A stretch of 64,000 bases of DNA from Chloroflexota bacterium (lineage in GTDB: Bacteria; Chloroflexota; Anaerolineae; Anaerolineales; Villigracilaceae). Shown here one piece after another: positions 1 through 11,234 of the stretch; position 1 is the first letter of the stretch; the number at the start of each line of letters is the position of its first letter. The notes below the pieces were generated by a model. That model searched no databases and was not told the DNA's origin. It saw nothing but the letters and a program-made list of their open reading frames with translations. Made by a program: the position numbers and the translations under genes. Where the stretch lies: NCBI GenBank assembly GCA_021414245.1, contig JAIOOU010000015.1, positions 372,001 to 436,000 of the forward strand, written 5' to 3'.

Positions 1-2751
1 AGTCGTGCCTTTCGCCGCTTCACTCTCAACCCAGATCCTGCCTCCGTGAAACTCAATAATGCGTTTCACCAAAGCAAGACCGATCCCCGTTCCTTCACTA
101 TCGGGGTCCAGTTTGTTGAACATTCCGAAAATACGGTCGTGATATTGCGGGTCAATGCCCATGCCATTATCGCGGACAAAGAAAACAGGCATGCCTGATC
201 CATCGGAGCCGTTCATGCCGATCTGAATGACCGGATTCTTCTGATCGCCGATATATTTGGCGGCGTTGTCGAGCAGGTTTTGCAATACCTCCAGCAGGCG
301 CATCCTGTCTCCGTAGACAGAGGGCAGGCCCGGCTGAATTTGAACCGTGGTTTCGTGTCGCTGAATGCGTCCATGAACGATTTCCTGGGCCTCCCGGATC
401 AAGTCCTCGAATGGTATTTCCTGGGGCTGACTGATCATCCTGCCAACGCGGGAAAGCTCCAGAACATCCTTAAGCAGACTATCCATTCGATCCGTGGCGG
501 CACTGACCCGCTGCATGTCCCTGCGAAACCCGTCCATATCCCCCTGGTTGGCATATCGTTCCATATAGCCCAGGAAACCCCGAATGGTGACCAGAGGGGA
601 ACGAAGATCATGGGATACGGTGTAGGTAAATCTTTCCAGTTCCGCATTTTTCGATTCAAGTTCGTTGATCAATTTCTGCCTGAGGGAAAGCTCAGCCTGC
701 AATTCGGTAAACAAGCGTGCGTTCTCGAGTGCAATGGCCACCTGGTCGGCATAGCTCAGGGCCAGTTCCGCATCCCTTGCAGAAAACTGGCCGATCCGAT
801 AGCCGTCCAGCGCAATAATACCGATGATTCTGCCCTTGACCTTCAATGGAATGGCCATCCAGGCACGAATGTTATTGTGTGGAATGTCATTGAAGGATGG
901 GATGGAAAACTGAATATCCTCATAAAGAACATAGGGGACTTTCCCGAGAATGACAGGGTATGCGGGTTCGTTCTCATCGACCCGGAAATTTTTTTGTTCG
1001 TTTTCCTTACCCCCCCGCTCGCTGACAATTTCCAGGATATCCCCGTTCAACAGCTGAACGGAAGCGCTGTCAAAGGGAAGGACCTGCTTGAGCTGTTCCA
1101 GGATGCGTTCGATCGCTTCGGATTGCTCCAGAGTGGCCGCCACGATCGCCACACTCTTCCGAAGCGTCTCGGACTCAGCATTCCTGACCTCAAGTTCGTT
1201 GATCAAGGCCTTGCGCTTCTGAAGCTCACTCTGCAGGGTTGCATCGACCTGCTGGCGTTTGATGGCGGCGCCCAGGAGGTTTGCAGTAATCACCAGGCCG
1301 TCGATTTCCGCATTGGACCATTCACGGGTCCGCGCCATATCATCAATGCCGATGGTTCCCCACCACCTGTCATCGATATAGATCGGCACATCCAGCAGGG
1401 CATAAATGCCGCGTAAAGCCAGCTCATACATATCCTCCCGCGAGGCATGACCGGCATCCCCAACATAGGGAACGGCCCGGTTCACGCTGTTATTCCAGCT
1501 CTCCATATAATCCACTTCCAGGGGCCTATCCCTGTATTTGGGATTCATCAGGTCGCTGGGAATCCCCGGGGCGGACCATTCATATTTAATGCTCATGAGA
1601 ATCGAGTTGTCCGCGGCGAGACTGTTCTCAAAAATATAAACATGACTTGCATTGACCGCTTTTCCAAGGCGTTCGAGAAGCTGATTAACCTCCTTATGCC
1701 AGATGTCCGGCGTCCAGGTGGGCACCTTCAGGAATAGACTGGCGGCATTGGCGACAATTTCCAAAATGGCCTCCCGTTGGAGCAGGTCTTTTTCCACCTG
1801 TTTGCCATCCGTAATATCCTGCACCGCGCCATAGATCCCGGCCAGACGATGTTCTTTTTCATCCCAATCCGGATGACCATAAGCACGCACCCAGCGGACA
1901 TTTCCATCCTTCCTGACCAGCCTGACCTCCGTGACGACTTTTTGATTGGCATGCAGATGTTCCATGTCATCGGCGTCCTGCTGGAGGTCATTCGGATGGA
2001 GAATGGCGGTCCAACCGCCGCGCTCAATATATTCTTCGGCCGTATATCCGGTGATCGTCTCAAATGCCCCGCTGATCCATTGGTCAGCGATCGTCCCATC
2101 GGGACCATAACGGATCGAAAAGACATAGTCGGACATGACCGAGGCGATCAGGCGGTAGCGTTCTCCGTTTGACCGTGCGGAGGAAGCCGCCTTTGAAAGG
2201 TTATCCAGGGTAACCCGCAGGGGTGCCACGGTAAAGAACAGGTTTATGCAAAGGATCACCCATACAGAAACGGGCGGAAAGGTAAATAACTGCGGAAATT
2301 GCACTCCTGCCGCCCCGGCAAGAATCAATCCGAGGCCCGTCAGGAGACTTAATCCCGCGTAATAAAGCGCTCCGCGCGCGCCAAAAATAATTCCCGCAAT
2401 CACCGTTCCGGAAACAAAGAAAATAATATCCAGGCTGCGGATGCCTCCGGAGATTACGGTCATATAGACTGTAGCTCCCCAAAGCGCTGAAAGGGTCAAG
2501 ACACCACTCTCTTTTATATGTCCGCGCCAGTTCAGGATCATTCCCAGCAATACCATCAGCAGGGAAAAAACCAGGATCAGGGCGCTGTTTATTTTTTCGG
2601 GAAATACAAACAAAATTCCAAAAGAGCCAACAACCATGATCACCCAGCCCATATTAATGTGCAGGGCATGCAGCGCGCGGGCACGCAGTTTTTTCTCTTC
2701 ATCTCCCGCAAATTCAGGCGCCTTGAAGACGGCGGTAATTTTATGCCACAT
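1..2751 (-). CDS. Membrane sensor histidine kinase (PAS-GAF-GAF-HisKA-HATPase), 3' end cut by window
   Basis: The frame is open from the left edge to an ATG at 2751, directly after the TGA of the upstream kinase. It gives 917 codons and lacks only the last few residues. About six hydrophobic segments lie in residues 30-190, then a PAS domain (about 205-320), one GAF with a W..WGTIGID core (about 340-495), a second GAF (about 535-690), HisKA with the phospho-acceptor in YTVSHDLRSP (His about 712), and an HATPase with N-box, DNGMGI and GTGIGLALVKRI. It should sense a signal at or in the membrane and phosphorylate a response regulator, but no regulator is nearby. Its HisKA-HATPase and second GAF closely resemble the adjacent kinase, so the pair arose by duplication with exchanged sensory domains. 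The signal is unknown. Confidence 0.93.
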   Translation of the reverse strand, partial: MWHKITAVFKAPEFAGDEEKKLRARALHALHINMGWVIMVVGSFGILFVFPEKINSALILVFSLLMVLLGMILNWRGHIKESGVLTLSALWGATVYMTVISGGIRSLDIIFFVSGTVIAGIIFGARGALYYAGLSLLTGLGLILAGAAGVQFPQLFTFPPVSVWVILCINLFFTVAPLRVTLDNLSKAASSARSNGERYRLIASVMSDYVFSIRYGPDGTIADQWISGAFETITGYTAEEYIERGGWTAILHPNDLQQDADDMEHLHANQKVVTEVRLVRKDGNVRWVRAYGHPDWDEKEHRLAGIYGAVQDITDGKQVEKDLLQREAILEIVANAASLFLKVPTWTPDIWHKEVNQLLERLGKAVNASHVYIFENSLAADNSILMSIKYEWSAPGIPSDLMNPKYRDRPLEVDYMESWNNSVNRAVPYVGDAGHASREDMYELALRGIYALLDVPIYIDDRWWGTIGIDDMARTREWSNAEIDGLVITANLLGAAIKRQQVDATLQSELQKRKALINELEVRNAESETLRKSVAIVAATLEQSEAIERILEQLKQVLPFDSASVQLLNGDILEIVSERGGKENEQKNFRVDENEPAYPVILGKVPYVLYEDIQFSIPSFNDIPHNNIRAWMAIPLKVKGRIIGIIALDGYRIGQFSARDAELALSYADQVAIALENARLFTELQAELSLRQKLINELESKNAELERFTYTVSHDLRSPLVTIRGFLGYMERYANQGDMDGFRRDMQRVSAATDRMDSLLKDVLELSRVGRMISQPQEIPFEDLIREAQEIVHGRIQRHETTVQIQPGLPSVYGDRMRLLEVLQNLLDNAAKYIGDQKNPVIQIGMNGSDGSGMPVFFVRDNGMGIDPQYHDRIFGMFNKLDPDSEGTGIGLALVKRIIEFHGGRIWVESEAAKGTT

Positions 2752-5424
2752 TCATGAAACTCCGGGAGTTCCTGGTCCGGCCGCCTTTGGCAGAGTGAAG
2801 TAAAAAGTTGACCCTTTTCCAACTTCACTTTCAACCCAGATCCTGCCGCCATGCACCTCGATAATTCTCTTTACCAGGGCCAGTCCAACGCCGGTTCCTT
2901 CACTTTTGGGATCCAGTTTGTCAAAGAGACCGAAGATGCGCTCGTGGTGTTCAAGCGGAATACCCAACCCATTGTCTTTGATGTAGACCAGCCCCTGCCC
3001 ATCCTGCTCCCCTTGCTGACCGATCTCGATCAAGGGGGAGGTTTGTGGACCCATGTATTTGGCGGCGTTATCGATCAGGTTTTGCAGGACTTCCAGCAGT
3101 CGCTGGCGATCTCCATAAAGGGCTGGCAGGTCCGGCTGCGTTTGAACCGTCACCCCGCGGGCCTCAAGCCGTCCATGGACGAGGTCCAGGGCATCCCGGA
3201 CCAGATCCGCAAAGGGCACATTTTCCGGCGGATTGACGATGCGCCCGATGCGGGACAGTTCCAGCAATTCCTTAAGCAGCAAATGCATTTTATCGACAGC
3301 ATCCTGGATGCGCTGGATATCCAGTGTGACCCGCTCGGTATTCCCGGAGGCGGCGTCCCCTTTCAAATAGCCAAGAAATCCATTGATCGTGACCAGCGGG
3401 GATTTCAGATCATGCGATACGGTATAGGTAAAGCGCTCCAATTCCGCATTCTTTGATTCCAATTCCCGGATGAGTTTTTCGCGGGTGAACAATTCATTTT
3501 GAAGCTCGGCAAACAGGCTGGCGTTTTCCAGCGCGATCGCAACCTGGTTGGCAAAAGTCACAGCCAGCCCGGCATGATGTTCGTTGAACTGATGAGTCCG
3601 GTAACCGTCGAGGGCGATCAACCCGATGATCCTGCCGCGGGTTTTGAGCGGGATCGCCAGCCAGGAATTGATGATGTTGTGGGGCGGATCCTTGAAATCA
3701 AGCAGTTCCTCCTGCACATTATGATTGAGAATGTATGAAACCTCGCCGCGAATGACGGGCATGGCCGAATTAATTCCGTCAATCGGCATTTCCATATCCT
3801 CCATGGGAGGCAGGTTACGGCCAGCGATCAGTTTTTGCATGTTTCCTTCCAGCCGCCAGATGGAGGCGCTGTCAAAGGGAACCACCCGCCCGATCTGGTC
3901 GAGGATATGCTCGATGATCTCCGTAAACTCAAAGGTGCCCGCGATGCTGGCAAAGCTTTCACGCAGGGTCTCGGATTCGGCATTTTTGGCGGCAAGTTCG
4001 CGGATTAACTGCTCGCGCTCGAGCTCCGACTGCTTGCGTTTGGTGATATCACGCTGAATGCCGAAGAAACCGGCAATCCGTTTGTGCTCATCATGCAGGC
4101 AGACGTACTCTCCCTCAAACCAGGCCGGGGTGCCATCCCCCCTGCGCTCGTGGGTCTCGGTGCGCAGATGACCGCTGTCAAACAGCTGTCTTCTTAACTG
4201 AAGACCCTGCCGGGGATCGTGCGCGAACACGTCACTGGATGTGAGGCTGAGGAATTTCTCGCGGCTGATGCCATATTGTTCCAGCATGGCATTATTAACA
4301 TCCGTGAAGCGCTGATGGGTGAAGATATGCAGAAGCGTTTCCTCCTTGTCAATCGAGTCGTCCCATTGTTGGGGTGCATCAAAGATGCTGAAGAAAAAGC
4401 CATCCAAAGACTGGTTGAAAAAAGCCTCGAGACGCTGCCGGTTTTGGTGCAATGCCGTCTCGGCCAGTTTGCGCTCCGTGATATCCTCGATGGTGCCTTC
4501 ATAATAAAGGACCCTGCCGGATTCATCGCGAATTGCCCGGGCGTTCATGGAGGTCCAGAAGGTTGATCTGTCCTTGCGGTACTCCCGGGCCTCATATTCC
4601 CTGATCTCTTCGCCCGCATCAAGCCGGCGGAGCAAGTCAGCCCGTGAGGTGGGATCAATATAGATCTGGCTGGCAACATCCGTGATCGTGCCGACCATGT
4701 CTTCCGGGGAGTCATATCCATACATGCGCGCCATGGCCGGATTCACGCTTACCATCCGGCCTTCCGGGCTGCTTTGAAAGATGCCGTCTATCGCATTTTC
4801 AAAGATATGACGGTATTTGTTTTCAGCCAGTCTGCGTTCCTGAAGCTCCTTTTGCAGCTGCAAATTGCTTTGAAAGAAAGACTCGGCCAACATCCGGACC
4901 ATGACAGCGGTCAGGGCCAGAAGGATCGCAACAGTATAAAAATCCCCCGGCACACTGCGAATTAATGTCGCAGGGGTGTAGGCCCCGGACAGCTCTCCAA
5001 ACACCAGCCAGGCGGCGCAAAGAATGCTGAAGAGGGTCAATATGGCCATGATCCGCTTTCGGGTCACCAGGCTGGCAATGATCAGAACCGCCGGGAATGC
5101 CAGGTTGGCAATATGATGAATCCCCAGACCGAGGGTCGAGATGATCGTCACCAAAGTCATGGACATGATCGCCAGAAAAACGGCGGCCCATTCAAAATAA
5201 TCACGGCGGATCAATACCATCGCGATCAGCAGCATGGGAATCCCCGCTGAAATGATCAGGGCGTAGGAATATCCCCCGTTAAAAAGAACAATGACGATGG
5301 AAAAGATCAGGGTCGCAAGGATCAAATAAACAAAGACATTAAAAATCCTGGCAACCCCATGCACATCCCCGTAGAAATTCAGCGGGTGGGAATTGGTTTT
5401 CTGGTCGTGGGGCGGCTTGGTCAT
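2752..5424 (-). CDS. Membrane sensor histidine kinase (PAS-PAS-GAF-HisKA-HATPase)
   Basis: 890 residues. The N-terminus has about six membrane segments (residues 30-185). A first PAS (about 205-325) ends in EDITERK and a second (about 330-470) ends in QRDITKRK. A GAF domain (about 490-640), HisKA with YTVSHDLKSP (His about 671) and a complete HATPase with DNGLGIP and GTGVGLALVKRI follow. It is a complete sensor kinase acting at the cytoplasmic membrane. The stop codon abuts the start of the second kinase with no gap, so the two are co-transcribed and probably translationally coupled. No response regulator or output gene follows in the window. Partners and ligand cannot be deduced. The 126 bases upstream hold the likely promoter. 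Confidence 0.94.
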   Translation of the reverse strand: MTKPPHDQKTNSHPLNFYGDVHGVARIFNVFVYLILATLIFSIVIVLFNGGYSYALIISAGIPMLLIAMVLIRRDYFEWAAVFLAIMSMTLVTIISTLGLGIHHIANLAFPAVLIIASLVTRKRIMAILTLFSILCAAWLVFGELSGAYTPATLIRSVPGDFYTVAILLALTAVMVRMLAESFFQSNLQLQKELQERRLAENKYRHIFENAIDGIFQSSPEGRMVSVNPAMARMYGYDSPEDMVGTITDVASQIYIDPTSRADLLRRLDAGEEIREYEAREYRKDRSTFWTSMNARAIRDESGRVLYYEGTIEDITERKLAETALHQNRQRLEAFFNQSLDGFFFSIFDAPQQWDDSIDKEETLLHIFTHQRFTDVNNAMLEQYGISREKFLSLTSSDVFAHDPRQGLQLRRQLFDSGHLRTETHERRGDGTPAWFEGEYVCLHDEHKRIAGFFGIQRDITKRKQSELEREQLIRELAAKNAESETLRESFASIAGTFEFTEIIEHILDQIGRVVPFDSASIWRLEGNMQKLIAGRNLPPMEDMEMPIDGINSAMPVIRGEVSYILNHNVQEELLDFKDPPHNIINSWLAIPLKTRGRIIGLIALDGYRTHQFNEHHAGLAVTFANQVAIALENASLFAELQNELFTREKLIRELESKNAELERFTYTVSHDLKSPLVTINGFLGYLKGDAASGNTERVTLDIQRIQDAVDKMHLLLKELLELSRIGRIVNPPENVPFADLVRDALDLVHGRLEARGVTVQTQPDLPALYGDRQRLLEVLQNLIDNAAKYMGPQTSPLIEIGQQGEQDGQGLVYIKDNGLGIPLEHHERIFGLFDKLDPKSEGTGVGLALVKRIIEVHGGRIWVESEVGKGSTFYFTLPKAAGPGTPGVS

Positions 5425-5550
5425 TTCCGGTTCCTTAATATGGCGGCAATTTAACCATATTTATTTAAAGATTGTACCCGTGCGGCCGCCGTTATCATAT
5501 GCAGGAGCAGGCCGGTAATAAGTCCGCCCTCGCCGCCGGCAGACCTGTCC

Positions 5551-6717
5551 CTAGGAGGGTCTGGATTTTATCCGGGTATTAAGAATGCTGATAAAAAAAC
5601 TGGCGAAGAATATTTGGATTCCGAGCGTGAACATGACCGCTCCGGGAATGACCAGCCGCATGGACAGGGAAGGGTCAATCGGGCCAAATCGATTCTCCCC
5701 CCAATAGACCAGGGCGCCAATCGAGCTAATAAAACCCAGCGCGATCATCCCCAAGCTGATGATCAATCCCTTTTCGAGACCCAGCGGACGGGCAGGTCTT
5801 CCAGAGTCGTCTTCCTGCGGCAGCAGGCCGGTATTGACTCCGAAAATACGGGTAAATACCGAGAAGAGAATGGATTGAACTCCCATGATGATAAACAGGG
5901 AGGCATACATAAGGGTATTGATATCCAGGATCACATTTCCAACGTGCAGCGGCCCCGGGAGCAGGATGGCCGAGGTCAGTGCGCCAAAAATCACCAAAAA
6001 GATTCCGGGGTAAAAGAACAACCAGCGCGGGCTGTAAAGCAGGAGAAACTTTAAGTGACGCCACCCGTCAGACCAGGTGCGCAAATGCGGCGGACGGGTC
6101 CGCCCATCCGGAAAAAGGATCGTCGGCACTTCAACGATCTTCAATTTCCGCATGGCGGCCTTGACCGCCATCTCGCTTGCAAACTCCATGCCGGTGGTCT
6201 GTAAATTCAAGGAAAGAATGGCCTGTTTGCGAAGACCCCTTAACCCGCAATGAAAATCACCGATCTTGTTATTGAAAAAAAGCCTGGCCAGCCAGCTCAG
6301 GACGGGATTTCCAAGATAGCGGTGCAGAAACGGCATGGCATTCGGCATGATACCGCCCTGAAAACGGTTCCCCATCACAAGATCCGCCCCCTCCCGCAAG
6401 GCATCCACAAAGGGCTGCAGGTTGGTGAAATCATAACTGTCATCCGCATCGCCCATGATGATGAATTCATTTTGTGCGGCCTGGATGCCGCCCATTAATG
6501 CGCTGCCATATCCCCTTTGCGGGACAGGCACAACCCTTGCACCCGCCCTTAAGGCAATATCCTGCGAGCCGTCCGTGCTGCCATTATCCGCAACAAGGAT
6601 CTCCCCTGGAATGGAGGCGCGTTCCAAAAAGGAACGCGCCTTGTGAATGCAGGTTTCAAGAGTTTCGGCCTCATTGAGACACGGCATGATGATGGAGAGT
6701 CTGATTTGCGGTTCCAT
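5551..6717 (-). CDS. Family 2 glycosyltransferase, DPM1-like, with C-terminal membrane helices
   Basis: 388 residues from the ATG at 6717. The N-terminal GT-A domain starts with LSIIMPCLNEAETL, has VADNGSTDGS and the metal/nucleotide-binding GDADDSYDF, and matches the dolichyl/undecaprenyl-phosphate sugar transferase group. Four hydrophobic segments fill the last 160 residues. Such enzymes move a sugar from a nucleotide donor to a lipid carrier for later use by polytopic GT-C transferases, several of which are in this window (30878, 39851, 44927). A TACAAT hexamer sits exactly six bases before the ATG and there is no ribosome site, so the message is probably leaderless. The sugar and acceptor cannot be told from sequence. 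Confidence 0.9.
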   Translation of the reverse strand: MEPQIRLSIIMPCLNEAETLETCIHKARSFLERASIPGEILVADNGSTDGSQDIALRAGARVVPVPQRGYGSALMGGIQAAQNEFIIMGDADDSYDFTNLQPFVDALREGADLVMGNRFQGGIMPNAMPFLHRYLGNPVLSWLARLFFNNKIGDFHCGLRGLRKQAILSLNLQTTGMEFASEMAVKAAMRKLKIVEVPTILFPDGRTRPPHLRTWSDGWRHLKFLLLYSPRWLFFYPGIFLVIFGALTSAILLPGPLHVGNVILDINTLMYASLFIIMGVQSILFSVFTRIFGVNTGLLPQEDDSGRPARPLGLEKGLIISLGMIALGFISSIGALVYWGENRFGPIDPSLSMRLVIPGAVMFTLGIQIFFASFFISILNTRIKSRPS

Positions 6718-6817
6718 GAACAAATTGTAGCAGAAAACATCCTGGCAGGGTTTTTATGCCGGGCGGGCCGGAGCCCTGCGAGATCCACTTTTACATGGGA
6801 GATTGGTACAGGCATGA

Positions 6818-6851
6818 AAAGTGGACGTTCCTTGAAAGGAACGTCCACTTT
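6818..6851 (-). terminator. Rho-independent terminator
   Basis: A near-perfect 16-bp stem around GTGGACGTTCC, followed by T residues on the minus strand, lies just downstream of the membrane protein gene ending at 6904. Confidence 0.8.
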
Positions 6852-6903
6852 GAACTTAAGTTTATTCGCGGCGACCCGGTACATGCAAACAGGGATATCC
6901 TTT

Positions 6904-7395
6904 TTAAAACGGTTTGAAGATCATCAACCACAGGACAACGGCGGGAATCCCGTAGCCGACGACTGCCCATTGAACCGGATTGATATTTTTGAGCAGTGCG
7001 GCCACTTCATCGGGGCTGGAAGGAGGTTCCGGGGGGAATTCCTTCGAACCTTTCATGTAGGGCAGGCCCACCAGGCGGCGTAATTGCTTGATCTGTTTCT
7101 CATTGACCAGACCCATCCAGACCACAACAAACAATATTAATACGATCGAGAGCCAGATCCAGACCCTGTTCCAGATGTGGATGATGAAAGGCATGATCAG
7201 GCCGGTCAGGCCCATGACCAGGAAGGAGAACATGTACAACGGAAAGGTGGAAACGGACAGGTCCAGCATGGCGCGAATGCGGACGTAATCCGTCTCCCTG
7301 CGGACCCTGAAGACCATCGCCGCGGCGGCGCCGTGAGCCAGGAAGAAGGTGATCGCCGATAAAACGTGCAGAAAAACAAGCCAGCGGATAATCAT
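6904..7395 (-). CDS. Small four-helix membrane protein, DUF2269/CopD-like
   Basis: 163 residues from the ATG at 7395, chosen because GGAGAG lies about seven bases upstream. A longer frame exists to 7617 but it overlaps the preceding lipoprotein gene and has out-of-frame composition. The start MIIRWLVFLHVLSAITFFLA and three further hydrophobic stretches give four membrane spans, with a conserved-looking His in the first helix (LHVLSA) and another in FLAHGAAA. This layout is typical of DUF2269-type integral membrane proteins of unknown role. A short cytoplasmic stretch carries KEFPPEPPSSPDE. It follows the lipoprotein gene by 46 bases and probably shares its transcript. Function unknown. Confidence 0.8.
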   Translation of the reverse strand: MIIRWLVFLHVLSAITFFLAHGAAAAMVFRVRRETDYVRIRAMLDLSVSTFPLYMFSFLVMGLTGLIMPFIIHIWNRVWIWLSIVLILFVVVWMGLVNEKQIKQLRRLVGLPYMKGSKEFPPEPPSSPDEVAALLKNINPVQWAVVGYGIPAVVLWLMIFKPF

Positions 7396-7441
7396 GTATT
7401 TCTCTCCTTCACCAATAAATTTCATTAAACAACACAAAAGA

Positions 7442-9088
7442 TCACGGGGTCGGGAAGGTCTCAATACCCCAGACATTTTCCAGCAGGACCGTTCTCGCCC
7501 CGGTGGCGGGATTGTAACGGACAAGATCGGAATTGGCAGTGTCTGTATTAACGAACCAGCAAACCAGAGACCCGTCTTCGAGGAGGTCGGGGCAGTCCGT
7601 GATCTGGAGGTTGACATCCTCCCAATTCAGGGCGGCCGATGTTTTGAAGTCATACACGTAATAGAAACTTCGATAAACAGCATGTTTCGTGCCCGGCACC
7701 GAGGCGTTCAAATTCACAAGGATGCCGTCATCCAGGAACGTAATGGTTGCAAGATAATCCTCGAGTTCCGGGTCGAGCGGCATCTCAAAAAGCGGACGAT
7801 CCGCAACCGCATCGTAGATAAAAAACGAAGTTTTGTCGATGGTTTGCATGAGGATATACCGTCCATCGGCAGAGACATCCTTCGTAAAGACGCCTTCGAC
7901 ATAGAGCCCCACAAGGCGCGCCTGCCCATCGGGTGTCATGCGAAAAAGAGGGATATCCCCCCCTTCCAGGCCGGGATAAGTCTTCACAATGGCGGGGACA
8001 TTTGAAAGCCCGACATAAGGCGGCCCTGCAAACAACAAACTTTGATCGGGCAGGACCTGGCGGACTTCAACATAGGATGTGGAACCTTCGATGGCCCACG
8101 GCAGGCTATAGGTCAGTGCGGCATCGTTCCCAAACGGCGCAACCACATTCATCTCACAGGCATCCAGGCAATTCCAGGCATATACAAGAATCCTGCCATC
8201 CCTCAAGGGACTTGCCATGCGTGTTTTATCGGTGAAATCGATTTGGTTTCCATTGACATCCAGAATGATGTTTTCATTTCTTGGATACCAGAGATCGCCC
8301 CCGGGAGAGGCATATATCCTGTCGGGCGGGCCCTCGCTGACATGGACCGTTCGGGCCGCGCCGGTGGCCAGGTCCAACTCACGGATCTCGATCTTCCGGG
8401 AATCCGCAATGCCGTTCAGGTAACGCAGGAAGCGGCCATCCTGCGAGATGTGAAACCAGTGCCTGTCCCCGCTGCCATCAAACGGGTTGCGGTTGGCCTG
8501 TTGATCGATCAGGGTTGCGGTTAACGATCTTAGATCCACGAAGTACACAGGGCCTGCATTTACCGCGCCAACCACCTCGCTTTGAGCAGCGTCCCAGGTT
8601 ACATAGGTGAAGACGGCGGAATCAGCATATGCAGCCACCACCGCGCGCCCCGGTTGTGAATAATCCGTGTTGAAAGGAAAAGGCTCGGAAGGAAGTTTGA
8701 TCTTTTGCATTCCATCCGGGGTAAGCAGATACAGGCGCAGGGTATCGTTTGAGTCGAGGAAGAGCAGGGCGCGTTCATGGTCGAGGGAGACGGCGATGGG
8801 AATCAGATCATCCGCCAAATCCAGAGCCTCCGTCTCGCGCCGCTCCCCAAGCTGATTCACCCCGATCACTTTTTTCGTATCCCGGTCAAAGCCCCAATAC
8901 CAGCGCGCGGGAGGCGGCACGGGTGTGGGAGGCTGAACGGGTTCGGCGGTGGCAGGGTTTGCGTCTACAGGCTGGGACGTGACAGTTGATTCGGCCTGTT
9001 CGATGGGTGACGGGCTCGTGACAGCCGGACTCGCACAGGCGCTCAGGAACATGACCATTGCCAACAGCGTGGGGATGATTCGTTTCAT
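7442..9088 (-). CDS. Secreted lipoprotein with WD/beta-propeller-like body
   Basis: 548 residues. The N-terminus is a lipoprotein signal, with a positively charged start, a hydrophobic stretch and lipobox LSAC (Cys about 18). A Ser/Thr/Pro linker to about residue 60 follows. The body contains many short repeats ending in patterns such as DGRFLRYLN, DGRYILMQ and DGQARLVGLY, typical of the blades of a TolB/WD40-like propeller. No catalytic motif is visible, so it is probably a surface-anchored binding or scaffold protein. A good ribosome site (GGAGG) precedes the ATG. No confident family name can be given. Confidence 0.85.
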   Translation of the reverse strand: MKRIIPTLLAMVMFLSACASPAVTSPSPIEQAESTVTSQPVDANPATAEPVQPPTPVPPPARWYWGFDRDTKKVIGVNQLGERRETEALDLADDLIPIAVSLDHERALLFLDSNDTLRLYLLTPDGMQKIKLPSEPFPFNTDYSQPGRAVVAAYADSAVFTYVTWDAAQSEVVGAVNAGPVYFVDLRSLTATLIDQQANRNPFDGSGDRHWFHISQDGRFLRYLNGIADSRKIEIRELDLATGAARTVHVSEGPPDRIYASPGGDLWYPRNENIILDVNGNQIDFTDKTRMASPLRDGRILVYAWNCLDACEMNVVAPFGNDAALTYSLPWAIEGSTSYVEVRQVLPDQSLLFAGPPYVGLSNVPAIVKTYPGLEGGDIPLFRMTPDGQARLVGLYVEGVFTKDVSADGRYILMQTIDKTSFFIYDAVADRPLFEMPLDPELEDYLATITFLDDGILVNLNASVPGTKHAVYRSFYYVYDFKTSAALNWEDVNLQITDCPDLLEDGSLVCWFVNTDTANSDLVRYNPATGARTVLLENVWGIETFPTP

Positions 9089-9117
9089 GTTTCCTCCGTG
9101 GGAAAGTAAAACAAAAA

Positions 9118-9138
9118 GGGCGACCCAATGGGTCGCCC
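9118..9138 (-). terminator. Rho-independent terminator of ettA
   Basis: GGGCGACCC, a three-base loop and GGGTCGCCC, followed on the minus strand by a T-rich tract, nine bases past the ettA stop. Confidence 0.85.
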
Positions 9139-9146
9139 CTACGACA

Positions 9147-10817
<1,671 letters not shown>

Positions 10818-10850
10818 AGTGATTTGGGTTCTTTCGTTTGAGTTGGCTGG

Positions 10851-10928
10851 TTACTGTTTGTTGTGAGCGCTGCGCGCGATGCGTCCCACTTTATTCATGG
10901 AGTAGATTACGAGCGATTCATTTGCCAT
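10851..10928 (-). CDS. 25-residue mini-ORF duplicating the EttA N-terminus
   Basis: It encodes MANESLVIYSMNKVGRIARS followed by five residues and TAA, ending 33 bases before the ettA ATG. Residues 3-17 are identical to EttA residues 3-17, yet ten of those fifteen codons differ synonymously. AAAGAGAAAG lies just upstream of the ATG as a weak ribosome site. The sequence shows either the surviving head of a diverged second ettA or a leader ORF whose peptide has been kept. It is unlikely to be a recent tandem duplication because the bases have diverged while the residues have not. Translation is unproven. Confidence 0.5.
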   Translation of the reverse strand: MANESLVIYSMNKVGRIARSAHNKQ

Positions 10929-11234
10929 TGTTGCTTTCTCTTTGGTTCAAACCGTGGATTTATTCGTTTCCGGAAACGAAAGCGGAACGAATAGGGGTGG
11001 CAGGTGAGGAGGACGAAGGATTCATGTGCCATAACGGGGTGATTTTACCTTATGATTGACCGCGAAGGGCACGAAGGGAGGGGAGTAACTTCTCTTTATT
11101 AAAACAAATACACAAATTATTCCAAACATCCTGTTCGGGATAATTTGTTGTTAGCTCCTGAATAGGCTTGAAAGCTCTTTGGATAATTACAGATCACGAA
11201 AGGTGTTGTTTTTCAAAGACAATACAATAAACGA
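10929..11234. other. Intergenic region between ettA and the McrB/DUF2357 island
   Basis: About 300 bases with no supported gene. GC drops from left to right at the edge of the AT-rich defence genes. One degenerate copy of the ACCGCGAAG repeat lies at 11062-11085. No clear terminator for the DUF2357 gene was found. Confidence 0.5.
11062..11085. repeat. Copy of dispersed ACCGCGAAG repeat
   Basis: ACCGCGAAGGGCACGAAG here resembles the sequences at 52180-52216 and 56771-56845. All three are intergenic. Confidence 0.5.

Noticed and set aside
280-1416. 378-codon plus-strand frame
   Set aside because: It is the antisense shadow of the left-edge histidine kinase, whose PAS, GAF, HisKA and HATPase motifs are intact on the minus strand.
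7396-7617. N-terminal extension of the DUF2269-like protein
   Set aside because: Overlaps the lipoprotein gene in another frame, has Pro/Arg-rich non-protein composition, and the internal ATG has a good ribosome site.
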